The notes under the pieces: generated by a model
Database searches by the model: none
What the model was told of the DNA's origin: nothing
The model's input: the letters and a program-made list of their open reading frames with translations, nothing else
Source: an uncultured Bacilli bacterium
GTDB taxonomy: Bacteria; Bacillota_I; Bacilli_A; RF39; UBA660
NCBI GenBank assembly: GCA_947598455.1
Contig: CANQFI010000072.1
Location: 1 to 8,878, forward strand
Direction of reading: 5' to 3'
Length of the DNA stretch: 8,878 nucleotides
Position numbers and translations under genes: made by a program
Shown here: one piece after another, positions 1 to 6,479 of the stretch
Layout of the letters: each line of letters begins with the position of its first letter
Numbering within the stretch: position 1 is the first letter of the stretch

Positions 1-66
1 TATCGATAATATATAAAGTGAAGGGAGTAGATGGGATATGAATTAAAAAATATTTTTTAAATAAGT

Positions 67-73
67 AGGAGGG
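67..73 (+). promoter_or_regulatory. Strong ribosome binding site of the adhesin gene
   Basis: AGGAGGG lies four bases before the ATG at 78 and is a near-perfect match to the anti-Shine-Dalgarno sequence. It fixes the start, which also gives a complete signal peptide. Confidence 0.8.
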
Positions 74-77
74 TTTT

Positions 78-1595
78 ATGAAAAAAATATTAGGTTTATT
101 TATTTTATTTTTATCTATAATATCATTTCGAATAGTTGTAAAAGCTGAAGCTTTTAAAGCAACTGATTTTATTAGTGGAGTTTTTATTAATAGAGTTGGA
201 GATGATGGGGTAGCACATCCTTTTAAGGGACAATATATGATAGATGAAGAAGGTAATATTGTTTATTGTATTGAGCCTTTTGCTCATTTTGATGATAAAG
301 TAACAGATTATAGTGGAACAGATAATTTAATAAGTTATGGTAGATTAAGTGCTAGTCAGATAAGAAAGTTAGAGTTATTAACTTATTATGGATATGGATA
401 TAATAATCGTACTAGTAGTGATTGGTATGTAATAACTCAATTTTTAATATGGCAGACAGTATCACCTAATAATGAATTTTATTTTACTGATACATATGGC
501 GGAAATAAAATTACTAAATATGAAAATGAAATAAATGAATTATTAAATGAAGTAAATAATCATGATAATGTGCCAGATTTTATTAAAAATTATACTGTTA
601 ATTTAAATGGTAAGTTAGATATTAATGAGTTAAATAGTAATGATTATGAAATAGTTAGTAATAGTTATAATAGTAATTTAGAAAATGGGTTACATCTAGA
701 AAATATTGTTAAAGATGGGAAGATTGTCTTTAGAAGGAAAAGTAATCGTTTTAATAATAAAATAATGATTTATGATAGTAGTAATAATCAAGATTTAATT
801 AAGCCAGGTAATATAAGTAATCCAGAATATACAATTAATATAAATGTTACAAAGGGAGATATTACTTTAGATATTTTAAAAGATACTTCAGTTTATACTG
901 TTGAAAGTAATTTTAAAAATACTTGTTATGAAATAAAGACTAAAGATTGGGTTTTGGTTGATAAAGTCTGTGCTGACGATGAGATGGTGTATAAAACTTT
1001 AGAATTACCTTATGGTAAATATGTTGTTAAACAAGTAAATTATGGAATAGGGTTTAAACCTGATACTAAGACTTATGATATAACAATTGATAAAAGTAAT
1101 GAACATCCTAAAGTAACTTTAGAAAATTTACTTATTAGAAATACAATAGAAATAATTAAGTATGCTTGTAAAGATAAAGTGTGTGCTTATGAAAGTGGAG
1201 CTAGTTTTGAGGTATATGATAAGTTAGGTAATAAAGTAGATACTTTAGTAACTAATGATTTGGGTTATACAAAGATTGTTTTAGGATATGGTACTTACAT
1301 AGTAGAACAGATAAGTGGAATAGATGATTATACGTTAGCAGAAAGTTATCAAGAAAAAATAGTTGATGAAGAAAGTGAACATAAAAAAGAATTATTTAAT
1401 TATTATATTGAACCTTTTGAACCAGTACCACAAGAAGATATACCAGAAGAAGATATACCAACAGAGGAAATACAAGAAGAAATTCCTATAGAACATGAAG
1501 TGGTTGAGTTACCACCGGATACAGGAGTGTTGGGTGTTGATTCAACACTTGTATGCTTTGGTATATATGCTTTAATTAAAAAGATATATAGATAA
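78..1595 (+). CDS. Secreted thioester-domain (TED) adhesin with two Cna-B/SpaA-like domains and a variant LPxTG-type anchor
   Basis: Likely a surface adhesin covalently attached to the cell wall. Residues 1-23 form a signal peptide (MKK, a hydrophobic stretch, then VKA before EA). Residues about 30-165 resemble the thioester domains of Gram-positive adhesins: YCIE (Cys64) and TQxxIW (Thr120-Gln121) match the Cys and Gln that form the internal thioester in that family, which can bind host or surface amines. Residues about 166-255 are an unassigned, probably beta-rich region. Two Cna-B-like domains follow. The first (about 258-351) has Lys268 and Asn350 but Lys318 where the catalytic Glu is expected; the second (about 355-442) has Lys361, Glu410 and Asn441. 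Each carries a Cys pair (283/298 and 364/369). A Pro/Glu-rich wall-spanning stretch (443-477) leads to LPPDTG (478-483), a hydrophobic segment and a KKIYR tail, a sortase signal. The ATG has a strong AGGAGGG site at 67-73. It appears monocistronic. The class is well supported; the ligand is unknown. Confidence 0.85.
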   Translation: MKKILGLFILFLSIISFRIVVKAEAFKATDFISGVFINRVGDDGVAHPFKGQYMIDEEGNIVYCIEPFAHFDDKVTDYSGTDNLISYGRLSASQIRKLELLTYYGYGYNNRTSSDWYVITQFLIWQTVSPNNEFYFTDTYGGNKITKYENEINELLNEVNNHDNVPDFIKNYTVNLNGKLDINELNSNDYEIVSNSYNSNLENGLHLENIVKDGKIVFRRKSNRFNNKIMIYDSSNNQDLIKPGNISNPEYTININVTKGDITLDILKDTSVYTVESNFKNTCYEIKTKDWVLVDKVCADDEMVYKTLELPYGKYVVKQVNYGIGFKPDTKTYDITIDKSNEHPKVTLENLLIRNTIEIIKYACKDKVCAYESGASFEVYDKLGNKVDTLVTNDLGYTKIVLGYGTYIVEQISGIDDYTLAESYQEKIVDEESEHKKELFNYYIEPFEPVPQEDIPEEDIPTEEIQEEIPIEHEVVELPPDTGVLGVDSTLVCFGIYALIKKIYR

Positions 1596-1607
1596 AATTT
1601 AATTAGG

Positions 1608-1639
1608 AAAAACTTCACTAGAAATAGTGAAGTTTTTTT
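1608..1639 (+). terminator. Rho-independent terminator after the adhesin gene
   Basis: A perfect 10-bp stem (1611-1620 pairing with 1625-1634) closes on a GAAA tetraloop and is followed by a T run to 1639. The stem can extend by three A-T pairs. It begins 13 bases after the stop codon and separates the adhesin from the dnaG operon. Confidence 0.92.
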
Positions 1640-1672
1640 AGTGATTATTTTTTCTTAAAAAATAAGGAATTT

Positions 1673-1702
1673 TTGGTCAAAATCGTCAAAATATGATAAA
1701 AT
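1673..1702 (+). promoter_or_regulatory. Candidate promoter upstream of dnaG (distal)
   Basis: TTGGTC (1673-1678) and TAAAAT (1697-1702) are 18 bases apart, and a TG dinucleotide one base before the -10 makes it an extended -10. Transcription would begin near 1709 and give a leader of about 90 bases with room for the ribosome binding site. The -35 is weak and AT-rich DNA throws up chance matches, so this is only a candidate. Confidence 0.4.
1676..1692 (+). repeat. Direct repeat GTCAAAAT x2 overlapping the candidate promoter
   Basis: GTCAAAAT occurs at 1676-1683 and again at 1685-1692, separated by one base, so the period is nine. Both copies lie in and just after the candidate -35 element at 1673-1678. 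The spacing could suit a regulator contacting the same face of DNA roughly every turn, but no known operator is recognised. Confidence 0.4.
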
Positions 1703-1753
1703 AATCAAGAATTTTGAAATTTTAGAGAAAAAATTCAAGTAAAAAAAAGGAAA

Positions 1754-1781
1754 TTGGCAAGTTACCTATAATAATTATAAT
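1754..1781 (+). promoter_or_regulatory. Candidate proximal dnaG promoter, close to the start codon
   Basis: TTGGCA (1754-1759) and a perfect TATAAT (1776-1781) are 16 bases apart, the best sigma-A-type match in the gap. Its expected start, near 1788, would fall inside the ribosome binding site GAGGGGTG (1783-1790). It would therefore give an almost leaderless message, or it may be a chance match. Confidence 0.4.
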
Positions 1782-1797
1782 TGAGGGGTGATTTTTT

Positions 1798-3546
1798 ATG
1801 GCTTTTGTTAGTAATGACGAAATTAATAACATTAGAGCGAAAGCAGATATCGTCTCTGTTATAGGAAGCTATTTACCTCTTTCACAACGTGGCAAGAATT
1901 ATTTAGGTGTTTGTCCATTTCATGATGATCACTCGCCAAGCATGAGTGTTTCAAGTGAAAAACAAATTTATAAATGTTTTTCATGCGGAGCAACTGGTAA
2001 TGTTTTTACTTTTGTTTCGGAATATGAAAATGTATCATTTATTGAAGCTGTTAAAATAGTCGCTGATAAATGTGGTATGCAACTTTCGTTAGATGCATTT
2101 AATAATAATGTTTCGCCGGTCTTTAAAGAAGAATATGAAATAATGGATTTGGCACAGAAGTTCTTTATGAATAATCTTCGGACGAATGTTGGTAAAGCTG
2201 CTTTACAATATTTAAAAGATCGTGGAATCGATGAGGATATCATAAAAGAATTTGGAATAGGTTTAAGTCTGGATAGTAGTGATGCTTTATTTAATTTATT
2301 AACTAAAAAAGGTTATGATAAGAAAAAATTAATTAATATAGGGTTAGTAAATATTATTAATGATAAAACATATGATATGTTTAGTCGTCGTGTTACATTT
2401 CCTTTATGGGATAAAGATGGAAATATCGTAGGTTTTAGTGCTCGTATTTATCGTAATGAAAAAGATGTTTCCAAATATATGAATAGTCGTGATAGTGAAT
2501 TATTTAAAAAAGGTGAAACACTTTATAATTATCATAATGCTAAAGATGCTGCTAAAAGAGAAAAACAGATTATTGTTGTTGAAGGATTTATGGATGCTAT
2601 AAGAGTATCATCGATTGGAATTAAAAATGTTGTAGCTTTACAAGGGACAGCATTAACCCAAGAACAAATTAATCTTCTTAAAAAATTACGAGTTAAAGTA
2701 ATACTTTGTTTAGATAATGATAATGCTGGAGAGATAGCAACTATTAATGATGGGGAAGAATTAATAAAAAACGAAGTAGAAACTTATGTAATTAGATTGA
2801 GTGGGCAAAAAGATCCAGATGAATATATTTTAGCTAACGGAAAAGAAGCATTTAAACAGAATGTTTTAGAACCAATTACCTTCTTTGAATTTAAAATGAA
2901 TTACTTAAAACATAATAAAGATTTAAATAATGTAACTGATTTAACAACATATATAAATGATGTTTTAAAAGATTTAGCTAATAATAATGATGCAATACTT
3001 CGAGAACTTACTTTATCAAAATTAAGTAAAGAATATGAAATATCTTTAGATGTTTTAAAAAGTAAATTAGAAGTTTTTGCACCAGTTGAAATAAAAAAAG
3101 AGAAGAAAGAAATAAAAAAAGAAACAATAAAGAAGGATTCCTACATGATTGGGGCCGAAAAAATTCTTTATTTTATGATGAATGGGGAAGAATATATAAA
3201 GGAGTATCAAAAAAAATTAGGTTTCTTTAATGATGTTTTATATAGAGAGATTGCCAACGAGATAGTATACTTCTTAGAGAATAATAAGAAAATAACTGTA
3301 GCTGATTTTATTACATATGTGGTTACGAAAGAATCAATAAAGGATAAAGTAATGGAGATTGTTAATGAATCAGTAAATGATGAGATAACAATGGAAGCTA
3401 TGGATGAATATATAAAAGCTCTTACGAAAGTAATGACAAAGAATGAAATTAAAAGATTAAAACAGTTAATGAAAGAAGAGCTTGATGTTGATAAAAAGAT
3501 GAAAATAGCGATGCAAATTGCAGAGCTTAAAAAAGAGGAAGTGTAG
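1798..3546 (+). CDS. dnaG: DNA primase DnaG
   Basis: Synthesises the RNA primers for lagging-strand DNA replication, working with the replicative helicase at the fork. The N-terminal CHC2-type zinc-binding domain shows Cys39, His42, Cys60 and Cys63 (CPFH and CFSC). The catalytic core runs from about 110 to 370 and includes RRVTFPLWD and VGFSAR. The TOPRIM metal-binding residues are Glu262 ([10 protein letters not shown]) and the acidic triad region LCLDNDNAG (Asp306, Asp308). A Lys/Glu-rich linker (about 432-446) leads to a helical C-terminal domain (about 449-582) that would contact the helicase; this part is divergent, as usual. At 582 residues it is full length. The ATG follows GAGGGGTG with a seven-base gap. 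First gene of the dnaG-rpoD-trmK operon, ending two bases before rpoD. Identification is firm. Confidence 0.98.
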   Translation: MAFVSNDEINNIRAKADIVSVIGSYLPLSQRGKNYLGVCPFHDDHSPSMSVSSEKQIYKCFSCGATGNVFTFVSEYENVSFIEAVKIVADKCGMQLSLDAFNNNVSPVFKEEYEIMDLAQKFFMNNLRTNVGKAALQYLKDRGIDEDIIKEFGIGLSLDSSDALFNLLTKKGYDKKKLINIGLVNIINDKTYDMFSRRVTFPLWDKDGNIVGFSARIYRNEKDVSKYMNSRDSELFKKGETLYNYHNAKDAAKREKQIIVVEGFMDAIRVSSIGIKNVVALQGTALTQEQINLLKKLRVKVILCLDNDNAGEIATINDGEELIKNEVETYVIRLSGQKDPDEYILANGKEAFKQNVLEPITFFEFKMNYLKHNKDLNNVTDLTTYINDVLKDLANNNDAILRELTLSKLSKEYEISLDVLKSKLEVFAPVEIKKEKKEIKKETIKKDSYMIGAEKILYFMMNGEEYIKEYQKKLGFFNDVLYREIANEIVYFLENNKKITVADFITYVVTKESIKDKVMEIVNESVNDEITMEAMDEYIKALTKVMTKNEIKRLKQLMKEELDVDKKMKIAMQIAELKKEEV

Positions 3547-3548
3547 AT

Positions 3549-4643
3549 ATGGTAGAGATTAAGAGTTTTGAGGAAAGAAAAAAAGATTTAGTTGAATTAG
3601 GTAAAAAAAATAACAATATTTTGACATTTGAACAATTAGCAGAAAGTTTAAAAGGATTAGATATTGATAATGATTCATTGGATGATTTATATAATCTTTT
3701 GATGGAAAATGGGATTGAAGTAGTAGCAGAAGGTAGCGATGGTGAAGGTCCAAAATTGGATATGGAAGAAGAAAATCTTGTTTTATCCGATGAAGAAATT
3801 ACGAAAGATATTAATATTAATGATCCTGTTCGTATGTATTTGAAAGAAATAGGTCGTATTAGTCTTTTAAGTTCAGAAGAAGAATTAGATTTATCAGTAA
3901 GAATTGCTAATGGGGAAGAAGAAGCTAAAAATATTTTAGCAGAATCTAATTTACGTTTAGTTGTTTCAATTGCCAAAAGATATGTAGGTAGAGGATTACT
4001 ATTTTTAGATTTAATTCAAGAAGGTAATATTGGACTTATGAAGGCTGTTGATAAGTTTGATTATGGTAAAGGATATAAGTTTAGTACTTATGCTACTTGG
4101 TGGATAAGACAGGCTATTACAAGGGCTTTAGCTGATCAAGCTAGAACAATAAGAGTACCAGTTCATATGGTTGAAACAATTAATAAAATGGCACGTGTTC
4201 AAAGACAAATGACTCTTGAATTAAATAGAGAACCAAGTGAAGAAGAATTAGCTGAAAAAATGGGAATTTCCGTTGATAAAGTTAGAGAAGTAATGAAAAT
4301 TAGTCAAGATCCAGTATCTTTAGATACACCAATTGGTGAAGAAGATGATTCTCATTTAGGTGATTTCATTAAGGATGAAAGAAGTATGAGTCCAGAAGAG
4401 TATGCAACTAATGAAATATTAAAAGAAGAAATTAAAAATGTTTTAATGACTCTACAAGAAAGAGAACAAGAAGTACTAGAACTTCGTTTTGGTTTAGTAG
4501 ATGGAACAAGTCATACTCTTGAAGAAGTTGGTAAGAAATTTAATGTTACAAGAGAAAGAATAAGACAAATAGAAGCTAAAGCTTTAAGAAAATTAAGACA
4601 TCCATCAAGAGCTAAAAAGTTAAAAGATTTCTTAAGTGACTAG
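3549..4643 (+). CDS. rpoD: RNA polymerase primary (housekeeping) sigma factor RpoD/SigA
   Basis: Directs RNA polymerase core to housekeeping promoters. Residues 1 to about 60 match the region 1.1 fold of Gram-positive primary sigma factors ([13 protein letters not shown] to MENGIEVV). After an acidic linker, region 1.2 is [17 protein letters not shown] (92-108). Region 2 holds [17 protein letters not shown] and the near-invariant [17 protein letters not shown] (178-194), which melts and reads the -10 element. Region 3 follows from RTIRVPVHM (199-207). Region 4 ends in a helix-turn-helix ([20 protein letters not shown], 323-342) for the -35. The 364-residue length is typical of the Bacillota form, which lacks the long insertion of proteobacterial RpoD. 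The ribosome binding site GAGGAAGTG (3535-3543) lies in the last codons of dnaG, and the intergenic gap is only two bases, so the genes are co-transcribed. The last eight bases overlap trmK. Confidence 0.98.
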   Translation: MVEIKSFEERKKDLVELGKKNNNILTFEQLAESLKGLDIDNDSLDDLYNLLMENGIEVVAEGSDGEGPKLDMEEENLVLSDEEITKDININDPVRMYLKEIGRISLLSSEEELDLSVRIANGEEEAKNILAESNLRLVVSIAKRYVGRGLLFLDLIQEGNIGLMKAVDKFDYGKGYKFSTYATWWIRQAITRALADQARTIRVPVHMVETINKMARVQRQMTLELNREPSEEELAEKMGISVDKVREVMKISQDPVSLDTPIGEEDDSHLGDFIKDERSMSPEEYATNEILKEEIKNVLMTLQEREQEVLELRFGLVDGTSHTLEEVGKKFNVTRERIRQIEAKALRKLRHPSRAKKLKDFLSD

Positions 4644-5286
4644 GTTAAGTAAAAGATTACAAAGTTTAGCTGATTTTGTTTTAAAAAATGATAAAGTAGC
4701 AGATATTGGTTGTGATCATGGCTATTTAAGTATTTATTTAAAAGAAAACAAATTAGTTAAAGAAATTATTGCTAGTGATATTAATCAAAAAGCTTTAGAC
4801 AATGCCATAAAAAATATAAAAAAGAGAAATCTGGATATTGAAACTGTATTAAGTGATGGGCTTGATAATATTGAGACAAAAAAACTTAATACTTTAATAA
4901 TATCAGGAATGGGAACAACTACTATACTACACATTTTAGATAATAAAGATAAACTAAAAAAAATAAATAAATTAATTATTCAATCTAATAATGATCATAA
5001 TATATTAAGAAAAGAACTTAATAATAGAGGTTATTATTTAGAAGATGAAAAATATATTTATGATAAAAAGAAATGGTATGTAACTTCATTATTTGTTAAA
5101 AGTGATAAAAAAAATACAAGTAAGGAAATTGAATATGGTTTATTAAATAATTTTCATTATAATAACTATTTAATTTCAAAAGAAAAAATGATTTTAAAAA
5201 AAGTACCATTTTTTCAAATTAATATTAAAATAAAAAAATATTGGCAATTAAGAAAATTAAAAAAAGTTATTTCAGATGTGAAATAG
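4636..5286 (+). CDS. trmK: tRNA (adenine22-N1)-methyltransferase TrmK
   Basis: A SAM-dependent Rossmann methyltransferase of the TrmK (YqfN) family, which methylates N1 of A22 in tRNAs. The N-terminal LSKRLQ (4-9) is followed by the SAM-binding motif [14 protein letters not shown] (22-35), then ASDIN (46-50) at the second strand, SDGL (73-76), and ISGMG (89-93) where the family usually has GMGG. A helical C-terminal segment (about 160-216), rich in lysine, fits the family's C-terminal domain. The start is GTG at 4636, inside the end of rpoD; it puts LSKRLQ where the family has it, and no later start would. No clear ribosome binding site precedes it, so translation is probably coupled to rpoD termination. 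The rpoD-trmK neighbourhood is conserved in Bacillota. The following nif3-like gene found in Bacillus is absent. At 216 residues the length is normal. Confidence 0.9.
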   Translation: MTRLSKRLQSLADFVLKNDKVADIGCDHGYLSIYLKENKLVKEIIASDINQKALDNAIKNIKKRNLDIETVLSDGLDNIETKKLNTLIISGMGTTTILHILDNKDKLKKINKLIIQSNNDHNILRKELNNRGYYLEDEKYIYDKKKWYVTSLFVKSDKKNTSKEIEYGLLNNFHYNNYLISKEKMILKKVPFFQINIKIKKYWQLRKLKKVISDVK

Positions 5287-5293
5287 CTTTTTT
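5260..5293. terminator. Bidirectional terminator shared by trmK and the yqfQ-like gene
   Basis: A 15-bp stem (5260-5274 with 5279-5293) contains one G-U wobble and a GATG loop. Six A on the left and six T on the right make it work in both directions. The trmK stop codon (TAG, 5284-5286) lies inside the right arm, and the minus-strand stop of the yqfQ-like gene (5292-5294) overlaps its end. Confidence 0.88.
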
Positions 5294-5534
5294 ATTGAAA
5301 AAAAGTGGGAACATTGGGTGGCTTTACAATAGGATGGTTATTAATTACTTGATTGTTTTTGGTATTTTGTATATTGTTTTTGGGTATTTTTATATTTTGT
5401 AAATTACTTAAAACTTTATTTGAATTAGCTATTAAAGGTTTTACTTGTTTATATAAAGGAATCATTTGATTGGCAATATTTAAGGTTTTGGATAAGCCAC
5501 CAATAATATTTAATAATGAAAATCTGTTATACAT
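5292..5534 (-). CDS. Small YqfQ-like (VrrA/YqfQ family) protein
   Basis: An 80-residue protein of unknown biochemical role. The core, IIGGLSKTLNIANQMIPLY followed by KQVKPLIANSNKVLSNL, resembles from memory the conserved segment of YqfQ/VrrA-family proteins, which have a short helix, then an 'iPly..vkP' stretch and an N-rich tail. The C-terminal part (about 47-80) is Asn/Pro-rich and probably unstructured. In Bacillus subtilis yqfQ lies a few genes downstream of sigA and trmK, so its place right after trmK supports the call, although here it is inverted. The ATG at 5534 is chosen because GGTGGT (5544-5539) sits at good spacing; the alternative in-frame ATG at 5546 has no such site and would add four residues. 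It has no signal peptide or membrane segment. Identity is moderate: it rests on one motif and context. Confidence 0.65.
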   Translation of the reverse strand: MYNRFSLLNIIGGLSKTLNIANQMIPLYKQVKPLIANSNKVLSNLQNIKIPKNNIQNTKNNQVINNHPIVKPPNVPTFFQ

Positions 5535-5549
5535 ATTTACCACCATTAT

Positions 5550-5579
5550 ATTATATGATTCATAATTACTTTTTATTAA
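5550..5579 (-). promoter_or_regulatory. Candidate promoter of the yqfQ-like gene
   Basis: On the minus strand, TTAATA (5579-5574) and TATAAT (5555-5550) are 18 bases apart. A second TATAAT overlaps at 5550-5545. The -10 is perfect and the -35 weak. Transcription would begin near 5543, at the ribosome binding site and past the upstream ATG at 5546, which favours the ATG at 5534. Confidence 0.4.
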
Positions 5580-5593
5580 TTGTATGGTATAAT
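5566..5593 (+). promoter_or_regulatory. Extended -10 promoter of the prepilin peptidase gene
   Basis: TGGTATAAT (5585-5593) is a perfect extended -10 element. A weak TTACTT (5566-5571) lies 16 bases upstream of its TATAAT. Transcription would start near 5600, leaving room for the ribosome binding site AGGTAGGTGA (5611-5620) four bases before the ATG. It overlaps the divergent candidate promoter of the yqfQ-like gene. Confidence 0.6.
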
Positions 5594-5624
5594 TTTATAA
5601 TAAGGGGTTAAGGTAGGTGATACA

Positions 5625-6386
5625 ATGCTAATAGATATTTATACCATAATATTATTATTTTTTGTTGGTATTTTAACTGGTTATTTATGTATTATCTTGG
5701 CTTTAAAGTTGCCTTTAAAGAAAAAAGAATATGTTAATGCTTGTGATAGTTGTAATCATAAATATAAATGGTATGAGTTAATACCACTGTTTTCTTATAT
5801 AATGAATAAAGGTAAATGTCCATATTGTAAAAATAAGATATCAATTATGTATGTTATATTAGAACTTATTAGTGGTTTATTATTTGCCTTTGCTTATATT
5901 TTTTATGGTTTTAGTTATGAAATGATTGCCATGATTGTGTTAACGTTATTATCGGTAATGATTTATGTAAGTGATTTTAAATATTATATAATTTTGGATG
6001 AATCATTATTCTTTTTTTCAGGATTAATATTATTATTTAAAGCCTTAGCTTTTGGTTTTAAGACTTTTTTAATTTCATTATGTAGTGGTCTTATTATATT
6101 TGTGTTTATGTTAATAATACGAGAGATAGGCAATAAGATTTTTAAACAGGATTCTATTGGTGGGGGAGATATAAAATTATCAATGTTTTTTGGTTTTTTA
6201 CTTGGGATTAGGTTAAGTATTGTATCTTTAGTAATTGGATCCTTTTTAGCATTTCCAGTAGCTGTTTATTATTCTTTAGCTAAAGTAAATAAAGAAATAC
6301 CTTTTGGACCATTTTTAATAACGGGACTTTATGTAGTATTTGTTTTTATGGAACCAATTAAATCTTTTTTATCACTTATATTTTAG
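5625..6386 (+). CDS. Prepilin peptidase (A24 family, PilD/ComC-like)
   Basis: An inner-membrane aspartic peptidase that cleaves the leader of type IV prepilins or pseudopilins; members with the N-terminal domain often also N-methylate the new N-terminus. After a first membrane helix (about 5-28), the cytosolic loop carries a zinc-type tetracysteine (Cys40, Cys43, Cys65, Cys68; CDSC and CPYC) typical of bifunctional members. Several membrane helices follow (about 74-95, 98-116, 126-142, 147-166, 185-215, 228-250). The two catalytic aspartates are Asp117 (YVSDFKYYIILDE) and Asp182 in GGGDIKL. The C-terminal PFGPFLITG is also conserved in the family. At 253 residues it is full length. It has its own promoter and terminator, is divergent from the yqfQ-like gene and is convergent with the assembly ATPase at 6456-8852, its likely functional partner. 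The name comC or pilD depends on whether the system is for competence or pili, which the window does not decide. Confidence 0.94.
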   Translation: MLIDIYTIILLFFVGILTGYLCIILALKLPLKKKEYVNACDSCNHKYKWYELIPLFSYIMNKGKCPYCKNKISIMYVILELISGLLFAFAYIFYGFSYEMIAMIVLTLLSVMIYVSDFKYYIILDESLFFFSGLILLFKALAFGFKTFLISLCSGLIIFVFMLIIREIGNKIFKQDSIGGGDIKLSMFFGFLLGIRLSIVSLVIGSFLAFPVAVYYSLAKVNKEIPFGPFLITGLYVVFVFMEPIKSFLSLIF

Positions 6387-6388
6387 AT

Positions 6389-6426
6389 ACTTCTTATTAA
6401 GGAAATGTTTAATAAGGAGTTTTTTT
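6389..6426 (+). terminator. Rho-independent terminator of the prepilin peptidase gene
   Basis: A 12-bp stem (6389-6400 with 6409-6420) with one G-U wobble and an eight-base loop is followed by a T run to 6426. It starts two bases after the stop codon. Confidence 0.88.
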
Positions 6427-6440
6427 AATTTTTATAGAGT

Positions 6441-6479
6441 AAAAAAACTCATATATTAGAAGTTATTAATATATGAGTT
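6441..6479 (-). terminator. Rho-independent terminator of the assembly ATPase gene
   Basis: A perfect 13-bp stem (6446-6458 with 6467-6479) has an eight-base loop. On the minus strand it is followed by a T run (complement of the A run 6441-6447). The gene's stop codon (6458-6456) lies within the hairpin, so the last codons are part of the terminator. Confidence 0.88.

Noticed and set aside
3..41. Open frame running in from the left edge and ending in TGA at 39-41
   Set aside because: Only 12 codons are visible, too few to tell the end of an upstream gene from chance; a nine-codon ATG frame at 31-60 is equally unsupported.
1403..1618. Minus-strand frame opposite the adhesin C-terminus
   Set aside because: It arises from the Pro/Glu-rich repeat region on the other strand, runs through the terminator and has no ribosome binding site.
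1645..1665. A 9-bp A/T-only inverted repeat after the adhesin terminator
   Set aside because: Made only of A and T runs with a three-base loop, it is expected by chance in this composition.
1968..2243. Minus-strand frame opposite the dnaG N-terminus
   Set aside because: It overlaps the zinc and core domains of a clear gene and resembles no family.
3620..3650. TTGACA within rpoD as an internal promoter
   Set aside because: No -10-like hexamer lies at 16-18 bases downstream.
3527..3976. Minus-strand frames opposite rpoD (also 3559-3753)
   Set aside because: They are antisense shadows of region 1 codons, with no start signal and no recognisable domain.
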